Source: DASUZB01 sp036377075 (GTDB taxonomy: Bacteria; Actinomycetota; CALGFH01). Taken from it: a stretch of DNA of 24,754 nucleotides. Positions 14,822 through 22,028 of this stretch are shown here, piece after piece (positions within the stretch are counted from its first letter, which is position 1; each line of letters opens with the position of its first letter). The stretch is from NCBI GenBank assembly GCA_036377075.1, contig DASUZB010000229.1, positions 1 through 24,754 on the forward strand, read 5' to 3'. The notes beneath the pieces were generated by a model. It was not told the origin of the DNA and did not search any database. It was given only the letters and a program-made list of their open reading frames with translations. The position numbers and the translations under genes were made by a program.

Positions 14822-15253
14822 ATGGTTGTCCTTCGGTACGTGCAGGGCTCCGTCTCCCGCGGTCGCTGGGCGTTGATGCTGGTGCAGACCGTCACCGGTC
14901 TGGTGCTGTTCCCCCTCGAGGTGGTCGGCGTGACCAGCGGCGCCATCCCGATCACCGAGGCCTCGCTGCTGCTGCTCGGCCCGTTCATCGCCCTGGCACC
15001 GTGGACCGCGGTGCTGGCCACGCGGGCGCAGACCGGCGACCTCCCCGACGAGGTGAGCGCCGAGGCGGCGCGGGCGCTGCTGCTCCTGGCCGTGTGCTGG
15101 GCGGTCGAGTCGATCGGCGCGGCCGCCCTGAGCGGCGTCGCCGCCGCCCGCGACCACGGCGGCCGCGCCCTCGTCTTCGCCCTGATCGCCCTGATCGCCT
15201 TCTGGTCCACCTACTCGACCCAGAGCGCCTCCACCGAGCTCCGCCACGGCTGA
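14822..15253 (+). CDS. Small integral membrane protein of unknown function
   Basis: 143 residues with four predicted transmembrane helices, at about 14-38 (ALMLVQTVTGLVLFPLEVVG), 46-68 (ASLLLLGPFIALAPWTAVLA), 79-106 (ARALLLLAVCWAVESIGAAA) and 113-131 (ALVFALIALIAFW). I do not recognise a family or catalytic motif. The start is set at ATG 14822 because GGAGG lies 5 bases upstream; GTG 14810 is an alternative adding four residues. It stands alone between divergent and downstream promoters, so neighbours say little about its role. Confidence 0.7.
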   Translation: MVVLRYVQGSVSRGRWALMLVQTVTGLVLFPLEVVGVTSGAIPITEASLLLLGPFIALAPWTAVLATRAQTGDLPDEVSAEAARALLLLAVCWAVESIGAAALSGVAAARDHGGRALVFALIALIAFWSTYSTQSASTELRHG

Positions 15254-15363
15254 TCAGGCGGCCAGCCGGGGCCGGCTCCTGGCGGCCGCCGGGCGCTCGA
15301 AGCGGACGAACAGCACCAGCGCCAACCACGTCGGGCCTCCGCCAAATCCCGGGTTGCTGGGGC

Positions 15364-15381
15364 ACCCAGCCGCGTCTGGGT
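15364..15381 (+). promoter_or_regulatory. Inverted repeat ACCCAG-N6-CTGGGT at a promoter (putative operator)
   Basis: A perfect 6-6-6 inverted repeat ends on the first base of TAACAT (15381-15386), a -10-like box. A repressor bound here would cover the promoter of the flavoprotein-methyltransferase-polyketide synthase cassette. TTGCTG at 15354-15359 is 21 bases away, too far for an ordinary -35, so the promoter itself is tentative. Confidence 0.4.
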
Positions 15382-15455
15382 AACATCGGCAACCAACGGG
15401 TTCAGGGGCGCTGGACCTCCTGGCCGCCGCCGCGACGCAAGGGAGTCACCCCGCC

Positions 15456-16619
15456 ATGTATGACGAACCCGCCGCTCCGGCCGCCCCCCGCCCGGAGGTG
15501 GTCGCGCTCGCCGTCAAGCTGGCGCCGTCGCTGGCCGAACGGGCCGCGCGCTACGACGAGGCCGACCAGTTCGCCGACGAGGACGTCGACGAGCTGCTCG
15601 CCAGCGGCTACAGCGCCATCACCGTGCCCCGCGAGCTCGGCGGCATGGGCGCCGGCGCGCTCGACCTGGTCGCCGCCCAGAGCCGGCTCGCCGAGGGGTC
15701 GCCGGCCACCGCCCTGGCGGTCAACATGCACCTGCACGGCGTCGGCATCCTGGCCGAGTTCATGCGCGAGCGCGCCGAGCCGTTCCTGCGCCAGGTGGTG
15801 GACGACGGGGCGCTGCTCGCCGGCGGGTTCTCCGAGCCGCAGTCGGGCGGCAACTGGTGGTACCAGGCGTCCACCGCCGAGCCGGTCGACGGCGGCTGGA
15901 GGCTCGACGGGGTGAAGACCTTCTTCACCGGGTTCCCGCGGGCCACCCACCTGTTCCTGTCGGCCGCGGTGGAGGGCGAGGCGGGCAGGGAGCCGATCGG
16001 CTTCCTGGTGCCCAAGCCCGAGCGTGGCATCCGGGTGGCGGGGGAGTGGAAGGCCATGGGCATGCGCGCGACCGGCAGCCACGTGGTGGCGGTCGAGGAC
16101 CTGTTCGTCCCCGACGAGCACGTCGTCGGCCGCGGCTTCGACGTGGCGGTCAGCTTCCTGGCCGGCTCCCACTGGTCGTGGCCGTCGTTCGCCAGCGTCG
16201 CGCTGGGCGCCGCCGAGGCCGCCTGCCGCCACGTGGTCGACGGCCTGCCCAAGCGCCGCAACGACGCCCTCGGCCAGGCCCTGTCCGAGCTCCCGGGGGT
16301 GCAGCAGGCGGTCGGGGAGATGCGCATGCACCTGGACGCGGCCAGGGCGACCCTGTACGCGGCGGCCGGCCGCCCGCCCGACCCCGACCCGGTGGCCCAC
16401 TACGGCCACATGGCCGCCGCCAAGCTGTTCGTCTGCCAGACGGCGGTGGACGTCTGCACCCTCGCCCTTCGCACCGCGGGCGGCTCGGCGTACCTGCGCA
16501 GCGGGCCGGTCGAGCGGCTGCTGCGCGACGCCTACGCCGGCCTGCTGCTGCCGCCCTCCCACGACGCCACCCTGCAGTGGCTCGGCCGTGTCGAGCTGGG
16601 CGCCGGGACGATGCCGTGA
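15456..16619 (+). CDS. Acyl-CoA-dehydrogenase-fold flavoprotein (possible monooxygenase)
   Basis: 387 residues with the N-terminal helical, central beta and C-terminal helical domains of the acyl-CoA dehydrogenase superfamily: VPRELGGMGAGALDLV near 52-67, GFSEPQSGGNWW near 125-136, LDGVKTFFTGFP near 151-162, and GMRATGSHVVAVEDLFVP near 202-219. The usual C-terminal (Y)EGTS catalytic-base segment of true dehydrogenases is absent. The equivalent end reads RDAYAGLLLPPSHDATL, closer to the flavin-dependent hydroxylase branch (Acyl-CoA_dh_2, DszC/HpaA-like). It may therefore oxygenate a substrate, using reduced flavin from a separate reductase, and not dehydrogenate an acyl-CoA. It overlaps the next gene by GTGA. 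ATG at 15456 follows GGGAG with normal spacing. A classical dehydrogenase acting on an unusual substrate remains possible. Confidence 0.8.
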   Translation: MYDEPAAPAAPRPEVVALAVKLAPSLAERAARYDEADQFADEDVDELLASGYSAITVPRELGGMGAGALDLVAAQSRLAEGSPATALAVNMHLHGVGILAEFMRERAEPFLRQVVDDGALLAGGFSEPQSGGNWWYQASTAEPVDGGWRLDGVKTFFTGFPRATHLFLSAAVEGEAGREPIGFLVPKPERGIRVAGEWKAMGMRATGSHVVAVEDLFVPDEHVVGRGFDVAVSFLAGSHWSWPSFASVALGAAEAACRHVVDGLPKRRNDALGQALSELPGVQQAVGEMRMHLDAARATLYAAAGRPPDPDPVAHYGHMAAAKLFVCQTAVDVCTLALRTAGGSAYLRSGPVERLLRDAYAGLLLPPSHDATLQWLGRVELGAGTMP

Positions 16620-17392
16620 GGACGGTCGACCGCACCCGGCCGGTGCCACCGGCCCGCTACGACATCGACCTGGACTACTTCGGCGACCTGGACAGCCTCT
16701 GGTGGGACCCGGCCGGCCCCGCCGGCGTGCTGCACGCCATGAACCCCGCCCGGCTCGGCTTCTACCTGGCCGCCCTCGGCGAGCCGCGCGGCCGCCTGGT
16801 GCTCGACGCCGGCTGCGGCGGCGGGCTGGTGGCCAAGGGCCTGGCGGAGGCGGGCGTCCAGGTGGTCGGCGTCGACCGGCTGCCCGGCTGCCTCGAGGTG
16901 GCCAGGCGGGCCGTGCCCGCCGGCCTGTGGCCGGCCGTCGGGGAGCTCGAGCGGCTGCCGTTCGGCGACGCCAGCTTCGACGCGGTGGTCGCCGCGGACG
17001 TGCTGGAGCACGTGCCCGACCTGCCCGCGGCCGTGGCCGAGCTGGCCCGGGTGCTGCGCCCCGGCGGCGGCTTCCTGTTCGACACCATCAACCGGACCGC
17101 CTGGGCCTGGTTCACCGCGCTGTTCGGCGCCGAGCGGCTGGTCGGGCTGGTGCCTCGCGGCACCCACGACTGGCGGCTGTTCATCCGCCCCGCCGAGCTG
17201 GACGTCCTGCTGCGCCGCGCGGGGCTGGCCCGGGTGGCGACCGCCGGCCTGGCCCCACGGATCCGCCCGGGCGACGTGGCCAGGGCGCTGCTCCGGCGCC
17301 GTCTCGCCCCGCCCCCGTTCGCCGTCGGCCGCGGCCGCCGCGCCATCTGGCTGGGCCACTACCGCAAGCAGGGGGAAGGGGGCGCCAGGTGA
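16616..17392 (+). CDS. Class I SAM-dependent methyltransferase, UbiG-like
   Basis: 258 residues. The N-terminal segment DYFGDLDSLWWDPAGPAGVLHAMNPARL (about 20-47) mirrors the WW-D-P...LH.(I/M)NP.RL segment of UbiG, the O-methyltransferase of polyprenyl-hydroxyphenols in ubiquinone synthesis. SAM motif I is VLDAGCGGG at 62-70, then GVDRLPGCLEVARRA, AADVLEHVPDLPAA and the post-motif LRPGGGFLFDTINRT. Actinobacteria make menaquinone and not ubiquinone, so a true UbiG role is unlikely. Lodged between a flavoprotein and a type III polyketide synthase, it more likely methylates a phenolic product of that synthase (inference). The GTG start overlaps the upstream stop (GTGA), and its own stop overlaps the next GTG in the same way. 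Confidence 0.88.
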   Translation: MRTVDRTRPVPPARYDIDLDYFGDLDSLWWDPAGPAGVLHAMNPARLGFYLAALGEPRGRLVLDAGCGGGLVAKGLAEAGVQVVGVDRLPGCLEVARRAVPAGLWPAVGELERLPFGDASFDAVVAADVLEHVPDLPAAVAELARVLRPGGGFLFDTINRTAWAWFTALFGAERLVGLVPRGTHDWRLFIRPAELDVLLRRAGLARVATAGLAPRIRPGDVARALLRRRLAPPPFAVGRGRRAIWLGHYRKQGEGGAR

Positions 17393-18423
17393 GCGCGCGC
17401 GTGCAGGCCCTCGGCAGCGCCGTGCCCGAGCACGTCTACAAGCAGTCGGAGATCGTCGACGACTTCTTCGCCCGGCGCGACGGCTGGGATCCCGGCTACG
17501 CCGAGACCTTCCGCACGGTCGGGGTGGAGCGCCGCGCGGCAGTGGTCGACGTGCACGAGTTCTACGCCAGGGCGCGCTCCACCGCCGACCGCATGGAGGC
17601 GTTCGCCCCCGCCGCGCGCCGGCTCGGCGCGGCCGCCGCCCGCCGCGCGCTCGCTCGCGCCGGGGACGGTGCCCACGCCGCCGTGGACGAGCTGATCGCG
17701 GTCTCCTGCACCGGCTACGCCGGCCCGGGGCTGGACGTCCACCTGGCCGCCGACCTCGGCCTGCGGCCCGACGTGGCGCGCCTGGCCCTCGGCCACATGG
17801 GCTGCTACGCGGCGTTGCCGGCGTTGCGCACCGCCGCCGCCCTCGCCGCGGGCGGCCGTCGCGTGCTGGTCGCCTGCGTGGAGCTGTGCAGCCTGCACCT
17901 GCAGCCGATCGTCAGCCCCCAGGACGCGGTCACCAGCGCCCTGTTCGCCGACGGCGCGGCCGCCGCCCTGGTCGGGCCCGACGGCCCCGGCCTCGAGGTC
18001 GCCGCCGCCCGGACCGTCACGGTCCCGGCCAGCGAAGGCCGCATGGGCTGGGCCGTCGGCGACGAGGGCTTCCGCATGACCCTCTCCCCGCGGGTGCCCG
18101 CCCTGGTCGAGCGCGGCCTGTCGGCCCTTGTCCACGGCCTGCTCGACGGGCACGGCCTGGCCGTGGAGGAGGTCGCCCACTGGGCGGTCCACCCCGGCGG
18201 CCCCGAGATCCTCGAGCGCGTCCAGCGCCGCCTCGGCCTCGCCGACGAGCAGCTCGCGCGCTCCTGGGAGGTACTGGCCGACGGCGGCAACCGCTCCTCG
18301 GCGACCGTGTTGTTCATCCTCGACGCCCTGGTCGCCTCCGGCGAGCTCACCCCCGGCCAGTGGGTGGTGATGCTCGCCTTCGGCACCGGCCTGACCATGG
18401 AGGCGCTGCTGCTGCGCGCGTAG
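17389..18423 (+). CDS. Type III polyketide synthase (chalcone/stilbene synthase family)
   Basis: 344-residue thiolase-fold condensing enzyme. Type III synthases extend an acyl-CoA starter with malonyl-CoA and cyclise it to a pyrone, resorcinol or phloroglucinol without an acyl carrier protein. The triad is complete: Cys139 in LGHMGCYAAL, His268 in AVHPGG, Asn301 in GGNRSSAT. Other family blocks are AVSCTGYAGPGLDVHLAADLGL near 104-125, LFADGAAAALVG near 184-195, GFRMTLSPRVPALV near 226-239 and FGTGLTMEALLLR at the C-terminus. The motifs fit type III enzymes better than FabH. The GTG start overlaps the methyltransferase stop, so all three genes of the cassette are translationally coupled. The starter and ring type cannot be told from sequence; a long-chain acyl-CoA and a phenolic lipid are plausible by analogy with actinobacterial phenolic-lipid operons. 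Confidence 0.88.
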   Translation: MSARVQALGSAVPEHVYKQSEIVDDFFARRDGWDPGYAETFRTVGVERRAAVVDVHEFYARARSTADRMEAFAPAARRLGAAAARRALARAGDGAHAAVDELIAVSCTGYAGPGLDVHLAADLGLRPDVARLALGHMGCYAALPALRTAAALAAGGRRVLVACVELCSLHLQPIVSPQDAVTSALFADGAAAALVGPDGPGLEVAAARTVTVPASEGRMGWAVGDEGFRMTLSPRVPALVERGLSALVHGLLDGHGLAVEEVAHWAVHPGGPEILERVQRRLGLADEQLARSWEVLADGGNRSSATVLFILDALVASGELTPGQWVVMLAFGTGLTMEALLLRA

Positions 18424-18439
18424 CGGGGCCGGGACCGTG

Positions 18440-18445
18440 TAGGGT
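18440..18445 (+). promoter_or_regulatory. -10 box for the FAA-family hydrolase gene
   Basis: TAGGGT lies 17 bases after the polyketide synthase stop. It would start a short leader carrying GGGAGAGG at 18466-18473 before the ATG at 18477. Confidence 0.4.
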
Positions 18446-18476
18446 TGCGGCCGGGCAGCGAACGCGGGAGAGGTCG

Positions 18477-19244
18477 ATGCGGATCGTCCGGTACAGCCAC
18501 GACGGACAGATGAGCTTCGGGGTGCTGGAGGACCAGAGCGTCGCGGAGATCACCCCGCACCCGTTCGGACCGTTCGAGTACAGCGGCGAGCGCCTCTCCA
18601 TCGACGAGGTGCGGCTGCTCGCCCCGGTGCTGCCCACCAAGATCGTCGCGGTCGGTCGCAACTACGCCGACCACGCCCGCGAGATGGGCAACGAGGTGCC
18701 CGAGGAGCCGATCATCTTCCTCAAGCCGTCCACCGCCGTGGTCGGGCCCGGCGACCCGATCATCTACCCCGCCGGGGTCGACCGGGTCGACTTCGAGGGC
18801 GAGCTGGCGGTGATCGTCGGCAAGGTGGCCCGCCGCCTCGACGAGGCCGACGCGCTCCAGGTGGTGCTCGGCTTCACCTGCGCCAACGACGTCACCGCCC
18901 GCAACCTGCAGGAACGCGACGGCCAGTGGACCAGGGCCAAGGGCTTCGACACCTTCTGCCCGCTGGGGCCGTGGATCGAGACCGACCTCGACTCCAGCGA
19001 CCTGGCCCTCCGCACCCTGGTCAACGACGAGGAGCGCCAGTCCTCCCGCACCTCGATGCTGGTCAACGGCGTCGCACGCCTGCTCACCTTCATCTCCGGG
19101 GTGATGACCCTGCTGCCCGGCGACGTGATCCTCACCGGCACCCCCGCCGGCATCGGGCCGCTGACCCCCGGCGACAGCGTCGCGGTCGAGGTGGAGGGCG
19201 TCGGCGTGCTCAGCAACCGCGTCGTCCCCGAGCCGCCCGGCTAG
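18477..19244 (+). CDS. Fumarylacetoacetate hydrolase (FAA) family protein
   Basis: 255 residues. FAA-family enzymes cleave or isomerise beta-dicarbonyl acids using a Mg or Mn ion. The metal ligands are visible: Glu107 and Glu109 in DFEGELAVIVG and Asp138 in CANDVTARNLQ. KIVAVGRNYADHAREMG near 59-75 and ILTGTPAGIGPLTPGD near 220 are also family blocks. Length and motifs fit the single-domain fumarylpyruvate hydrolase / HHDD isomerase / acylpyruvase group. Position shortly before gltX matches the FAA-gltX neighbourhood known in mycobacteria, so it is probably conserved housekeeping and not part of the polyketide cassette. ATG has GGGAGAGG upstream. The stop shares CTAG with the convergent glycosyltransferase. 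Confidence 0.9.
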   Translation: MRIVRYSHDGQMSFGVLEDQSVAEITPHPFGPFEYSGERLSIDEVRLLAPVLPTKIVAVGRNYADHAREMGNEVPEEPIIFLKPSTAVVGPGDPIIYPAGVDRVDFEGELAVIVGKVARRLDEADALQVVLGFTCANDVTARNLQERDGQWTRAKGFDTFCPLGPWIETDLDSSDLALRTLVNDEERQSSRTSMLVNGVARLLTFISGVMTLLPGDVILTGTPAGIGPLTPGDSVAVEVEGVGVLSNRVVPEPPG

Positions 19245-20302
19245 GCTGGGGCGACCAGGCGGCGGTAGACGCCCTCGTAGCCGTCGGCCATGGTCGGGAC
19301 GTCGAAGCGGCCGGCGACCTGGCGGCGGCACTCGGCCGGGTCGAGCTCCCCGACCCGCTCGATCGCCTGGGGCAGCTCCTCGAGGCGGTCGCGGACGAAG
19401 CCGCTGACGCCGTCGGCCACCACCTCGGGGACCGAGCCGCGGCGCAGCGCCACCACCGGCGTGCCGCAGGCCATCGCCTCCACCATGACCAGCCCGAACG
19501 GCTCGTCCCACTGGATCGGGAAGACCAGGCAGGCGGCCCGGGCGAGCAGGTCCTTCTTCTCCTCGGTGCCGGCCGTGCCGAGCCACTCGGCGTCGTCGCC
19601 GAGCAGGGGCTGCACGCGCTCCTCGAAGTAGCGCCGCTCGTCCGGCTCGTTGCACTTGGCGGCGATCACGATGCGCCGCCCGGCGGCCCGTGCCGCCTCG
19701 ATCGCCAGGTCCGGCGCCTTCTCCCCGTTGACCCGGCCGAGGAAGAGGCAGAAGTCCTCCTTGTCGGTGCGCAGGGGGTACTCGTCGATCGGGATGGCGT
19801 TGTGGACCACCCCGGCCCACGGCAGCTCGGGCGCGCGCGAGCGCTGGAACTCCGAGATGGCGACCAGGTGCACGTCCGGGCCGAGGTGGGCGTAGTAGTC
19901 GGCCAGGTCGCCCTCGATCGGCCCGTGCGCGGTGACCACCGTGGGGACCCCGCGTCCCCTGGCCGTCAGCGGCCCGGCGAGGGAGTGGTCGTGGACCACG
20001 TCCACGTCCAGTTCGGCGAGGTGCTCGGCGGCGACCAGGGCGTGGACCGCCTCCGGCATCGGCTCGCCGAGGCGCTCGCTGGGCGGCTGCCGGTAGGTCG
20101 CGCGGGCGCCGCTCGACACCGCCGGCTCGCCCGCGCTGATCAGGGTGACCTGGTGGCCACGCTCGTTCAGGGCCTCGGCCAGCCAGTAGACCATCGCCTC
20201 GATGCCGCCGTAGCCGTCCGGCGGGAGCTCGAACCACGGGGGCGCGACCATCGCCACGCCCAGGCGCTCACCGTCCTGGTGGGCGCGGTTGTCAGCTGCC
20301 AC
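19241..20302 (-). CDS. Family 4 glycosyltransferase (GT-B fold)
   Basis: 353 residues. The N-terminal lobe starts VAMVAPPWFELPPDGYGGIEAM (about 16-37, with the GGIE loop), then VHDHSLAGPL and VVTAHGPIEGDL. The C-terminal lobe has FLGRVNGEKAPDLAIEAA and the EPFGLVMVE signature (E267 and E275, the EX7E motif), followed by ACGTPVVALRRGSVPEVVADG. This is a retaining GT4 enzyme of the cytoplasm or inner membrane face; donor and acceptor are unknown. The GTG at 20302 is chosen because AGGAGGT lies 9 bases upstream on the minus strand. An in-frame ATG at MVAPP, 18 residues later, is an alternative. It is divergent from gltX and convergent with the FAA gene. Confidence 0.9.
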   Translation of the reverse strand: MAADNRAHQDGERLGVAMVAPPWFELPPDGYGGIEAMVYWLAEALNERGHQVTLISAGEPAVSSGARATYRQPPSERLGEPMPEAVHALVAAEHLAELDVDVVHDHSLAGPLTARGRGVPTVVTAHGPIEGDLADYYAHLGPDVHLVAISEFQRSRAPELPWAGVVHNAIPIDEYPLRTDKEDFCLFLGRVNGEKAPDLAIEAARAAGRRIVIAAKCNEPDERRYFEERVQPLLGDDAEWLGTAGTEEKKDLLARAACLVFPIQWDEPFGLVMVEAMACGTPVVALRRGSVPEVVADGVSGFVRDRLEELPQAIERVGELDPAECRRQVAGRFDVPTMADGYEGVYRRLVAPA

Positions 20303-20364
20303 GAGCCTGGGACCTCCTGGTGGGTGGCCCGTGGGAGCAGCGGGCCGTGCATGGTTGCGTTGCC

Positions 20365-20377
20365 ACCTGTGACAGGT
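20365..20377. promoter_or_regulatory. Palindrome ACCTGT-g-ACAGGT
   Basis: A perfect 13-bp palindrome 63 bases upstream of the glycosyltransferase start and 133 bases upstream of gltX. It is in the right place for an operator controlling the glycosyltransferase. Confidence 0.45.
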
Positions 20378-20412
20378 CGGCAAACCAGCAGGTCTCGGCC
20401 GGGGCGCCCGCG

Positions 20413-20469
20413 GGCTGGCGCGCGGCAGTGGCCGGGCGGGCCGGCAGGGGCTGGCGCGCTGCAGCGGCC
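20413..20469 (+). repeat. 21-bp imperfect direct repeat, 36-bp period
   Basis: Copies at 20413-20433 and 20449-20469 share 19 of 21 bases around GGCTGGCGCGC. They lie in the gltX upstream region. Function unknown. Confidence 0.6.
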
Positions 20470-20497
20470 AGCCAGCGAGCAGGCGCCGCGGCGCTGC

Positions 20498-20503
20498 TAC
20501 GAT
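20498..20503 (+). promoter_or_regulatory. -10 box for leaderless gltX
   Basis: TACGAT ends 6 bases before the ATG at 20510. No ribosome binding site lies between, so gltX mRNA is probably leaderless. No clear -35. Confidence 0.5.
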
Positions 20504-20509
20504 CGCGCC

Positions 20510-21970
20510 ATGAGCGACGCCACCGGCGGCACCGTCCGCACCCGGTTCGCGCCGTCGCCGACCGGCTGGCTGCACGTCGGCACCGCGCGCACCGCCCTGT
20601 TCAGCTACCTCCACGCGCGCCGCCACGGCGGCGCCTTCGTGCTGCGCATCGAGGACACCGACGTGGAGCGGAACGTCGAGCGCGGCGCCGAGGGCATCGC
20701 CGAGGCGCTCGCCTGGCTCGGCCTGCGCCCCGACGAGGGCTACGGCGTCGGCGGCCCGCACGGCCCCTACGTGCAGACCGAGCGGCTCGACCGCTACCAG
20801 GCGGCGGTCGCCTCGCTGGTCGAGCGCGGCCTCGCGTACCGCTGCTGGTGCACCCCCGAGGAGCTGGCCGAGCGCCGCAAGGCCGCCCAGGCCGCCGGCC
20901 GGCCGCCCGGCTACGACGGCCGCTGCCGCAACCTCACCGACGCGCAGGTGCGCGCCTACCAGGCGGAGGGCCGCGTCCCCGCGGTCCGCTTCCGCCTGCC
21001 CGACGAGGGCGAGACGGTGGTCACGGACCTCGTCCGTGGCACCGTCGCGTTCGACAACGCCACCCTCACCGACTTCGTGGCGCTGCGCCCCAGCGGCATC
21101 CCCACCTACCTCTTCGCCGCCGTCTTCGACGACGTGGAGATGGGGATCACCGACGTCATCAGGGGCGACGACCTGTTCCCCTCCACCCCGAGCCAGCTCC
21201 ACGTCTTCCGTGCGCTCGGCCGCGAGGTCCCGCCGCGCTTCGCCCACCTGCCGCTGCTGGTCGGCGCGGACGGCCGCAAGCTCTCCAAGCGCCACGGCGC
21301 CATCGCGGTCGAGGAGCTCCGTTCCCAGGGCATCCTGCCCGAGGCGCTGGTCAACTACCTGGTCCTGCTCGGCTGGTCGCTCGACGACCACACCGAGCAC
21401 TTCTCCCTCGCCGAGCTGGAGCGGGTCTTCGACCTGGAGCGGGTCGCCCGCAACCCCGCCCAGTTCGACGCGCGGAAGCTCGAGGCGCTCAACGGCTGGC
21501 ACCTGCGCCAGCTCACCCCGGACGAGTTCGCCGCGCGGTCGCTGGAGTTCGTCCGCTGGTCCGGCTACCCCGACGCCGACCCGGAGCTGCTACGCCGCGC
21601 CGCGCCGCTGGTCGCCGAGCGGGTCACCCGCCTGGACCAGGTCCCCGGGATGGTCGGCTTCCTGCTCACCGACGAGGTCGACCTCGACCCCGCCGGCGCC
21701 GCCAAGGTGCTCGACGACGACGGCCGCGCCTTCCTCGACGCCGCCGCCAAGCTGCTGCAGGCGGTCGGGCCGTGGACCGCCGAGGCGATCGAGGCCACCT
21801 TGCGCGGCCTGCAGGAGGAGCGCGGCCTCAAGCCGAAGAAGGCGTTCCAGCCGGTGCGCCTGGCGATCACGGGCACCCTGGTCAGCCCGCCCTTGTTCGA
21901 GTCGATGGCGTTGCTCGGCAAGGCGCGCTCCCTTGCCCGCCTCGAGCGGGCAATGGCCTATGGCGGTTGA
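20510..21970 (+). CDS. gltX: Glutamyl-tRNA synthetase
   Basis: Class I synthetase charging tRNA-Glu (and, in most actinobacteria, mischarging tRNA-Gln for GatCAB). It has 486 residues, the usual length. The HIGH motif appears as PSPTGWLHVGTART (HVGT at 22-25), LRIEDTD at 46-52, and the KMSKS motif as KLSKRHG from 257. A Cys-rich remnant of the zinc site (YRCWCTPEEL) lies near 110. The anticodon-binding helices fill residues 320-486, ending in SPPLFESMALLGKARSLARL. It starts 6 bases after a TACGAT box. Its stop codon overlaps the -35 of the cognate tRNA-Glu promoter just downstream, linking enzyme and tRNA in one locus. Confidence 0.97.
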   Translation: MSDATGGTVRTRFAPSPTGWLHVGTARTALFSYLHARRHGGAFVLRIEDTDVERNVERGAEGIAEALAWLGLRPDEGYGVGGPHGPYVQTERLDRYQAAVASLVERGLAYRCWCTPEELAERRKAAQAAGRPPGYDGRCRNLTDAQVRAYQAEGRVPAVRFRLPDEGETVVTDLVRGTVAFDNATLTDFVALRPSGIPTYLFAAVFDDVEMGITDVIRGDDLFPSTPSQLHVFRALGREVPPRFAHLPLLVGADGRKLSKRHGAIAVEELRSQGILPEALVNYLVLLGWSLDDHTEHFSLAELERVFDLERVARNPAQFDARKLEALNGWHLRQLTPDEFAARSLEFVRWSGYPDADPELLRRAAPLVAERVTRLDQVPGMVGFLLTDEVDLDPAGAAKVLDDDGRAFLDAAAKLLQAVGPWTAEAIEATLRGLQEERGLKPKKAFQPVRLAITGTLVSPPLFESMALLGKARSLARLERAMAYGG

Positions 21971-21995
21971 GGGAGGCCCGCAGTCCCGGTACCAT
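21967..21995 (+). promoter_or_regulatory. Promoter of tRNA-Glu
   Basis: TTGAGG (21967-21972), a 17-base spacer and TACCAT (21990-21995) form a good sigma-70-type promoter. The -35 overlaps the gltX stop codon. The transcript would start near 22002, about 27 bases before the mature tRNA. Confidence 0.65.
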
Positions 21996-22028
21996 GCCCG
22001 AGCCCGCAGCGTCGCTCGCGGGAGCCAC

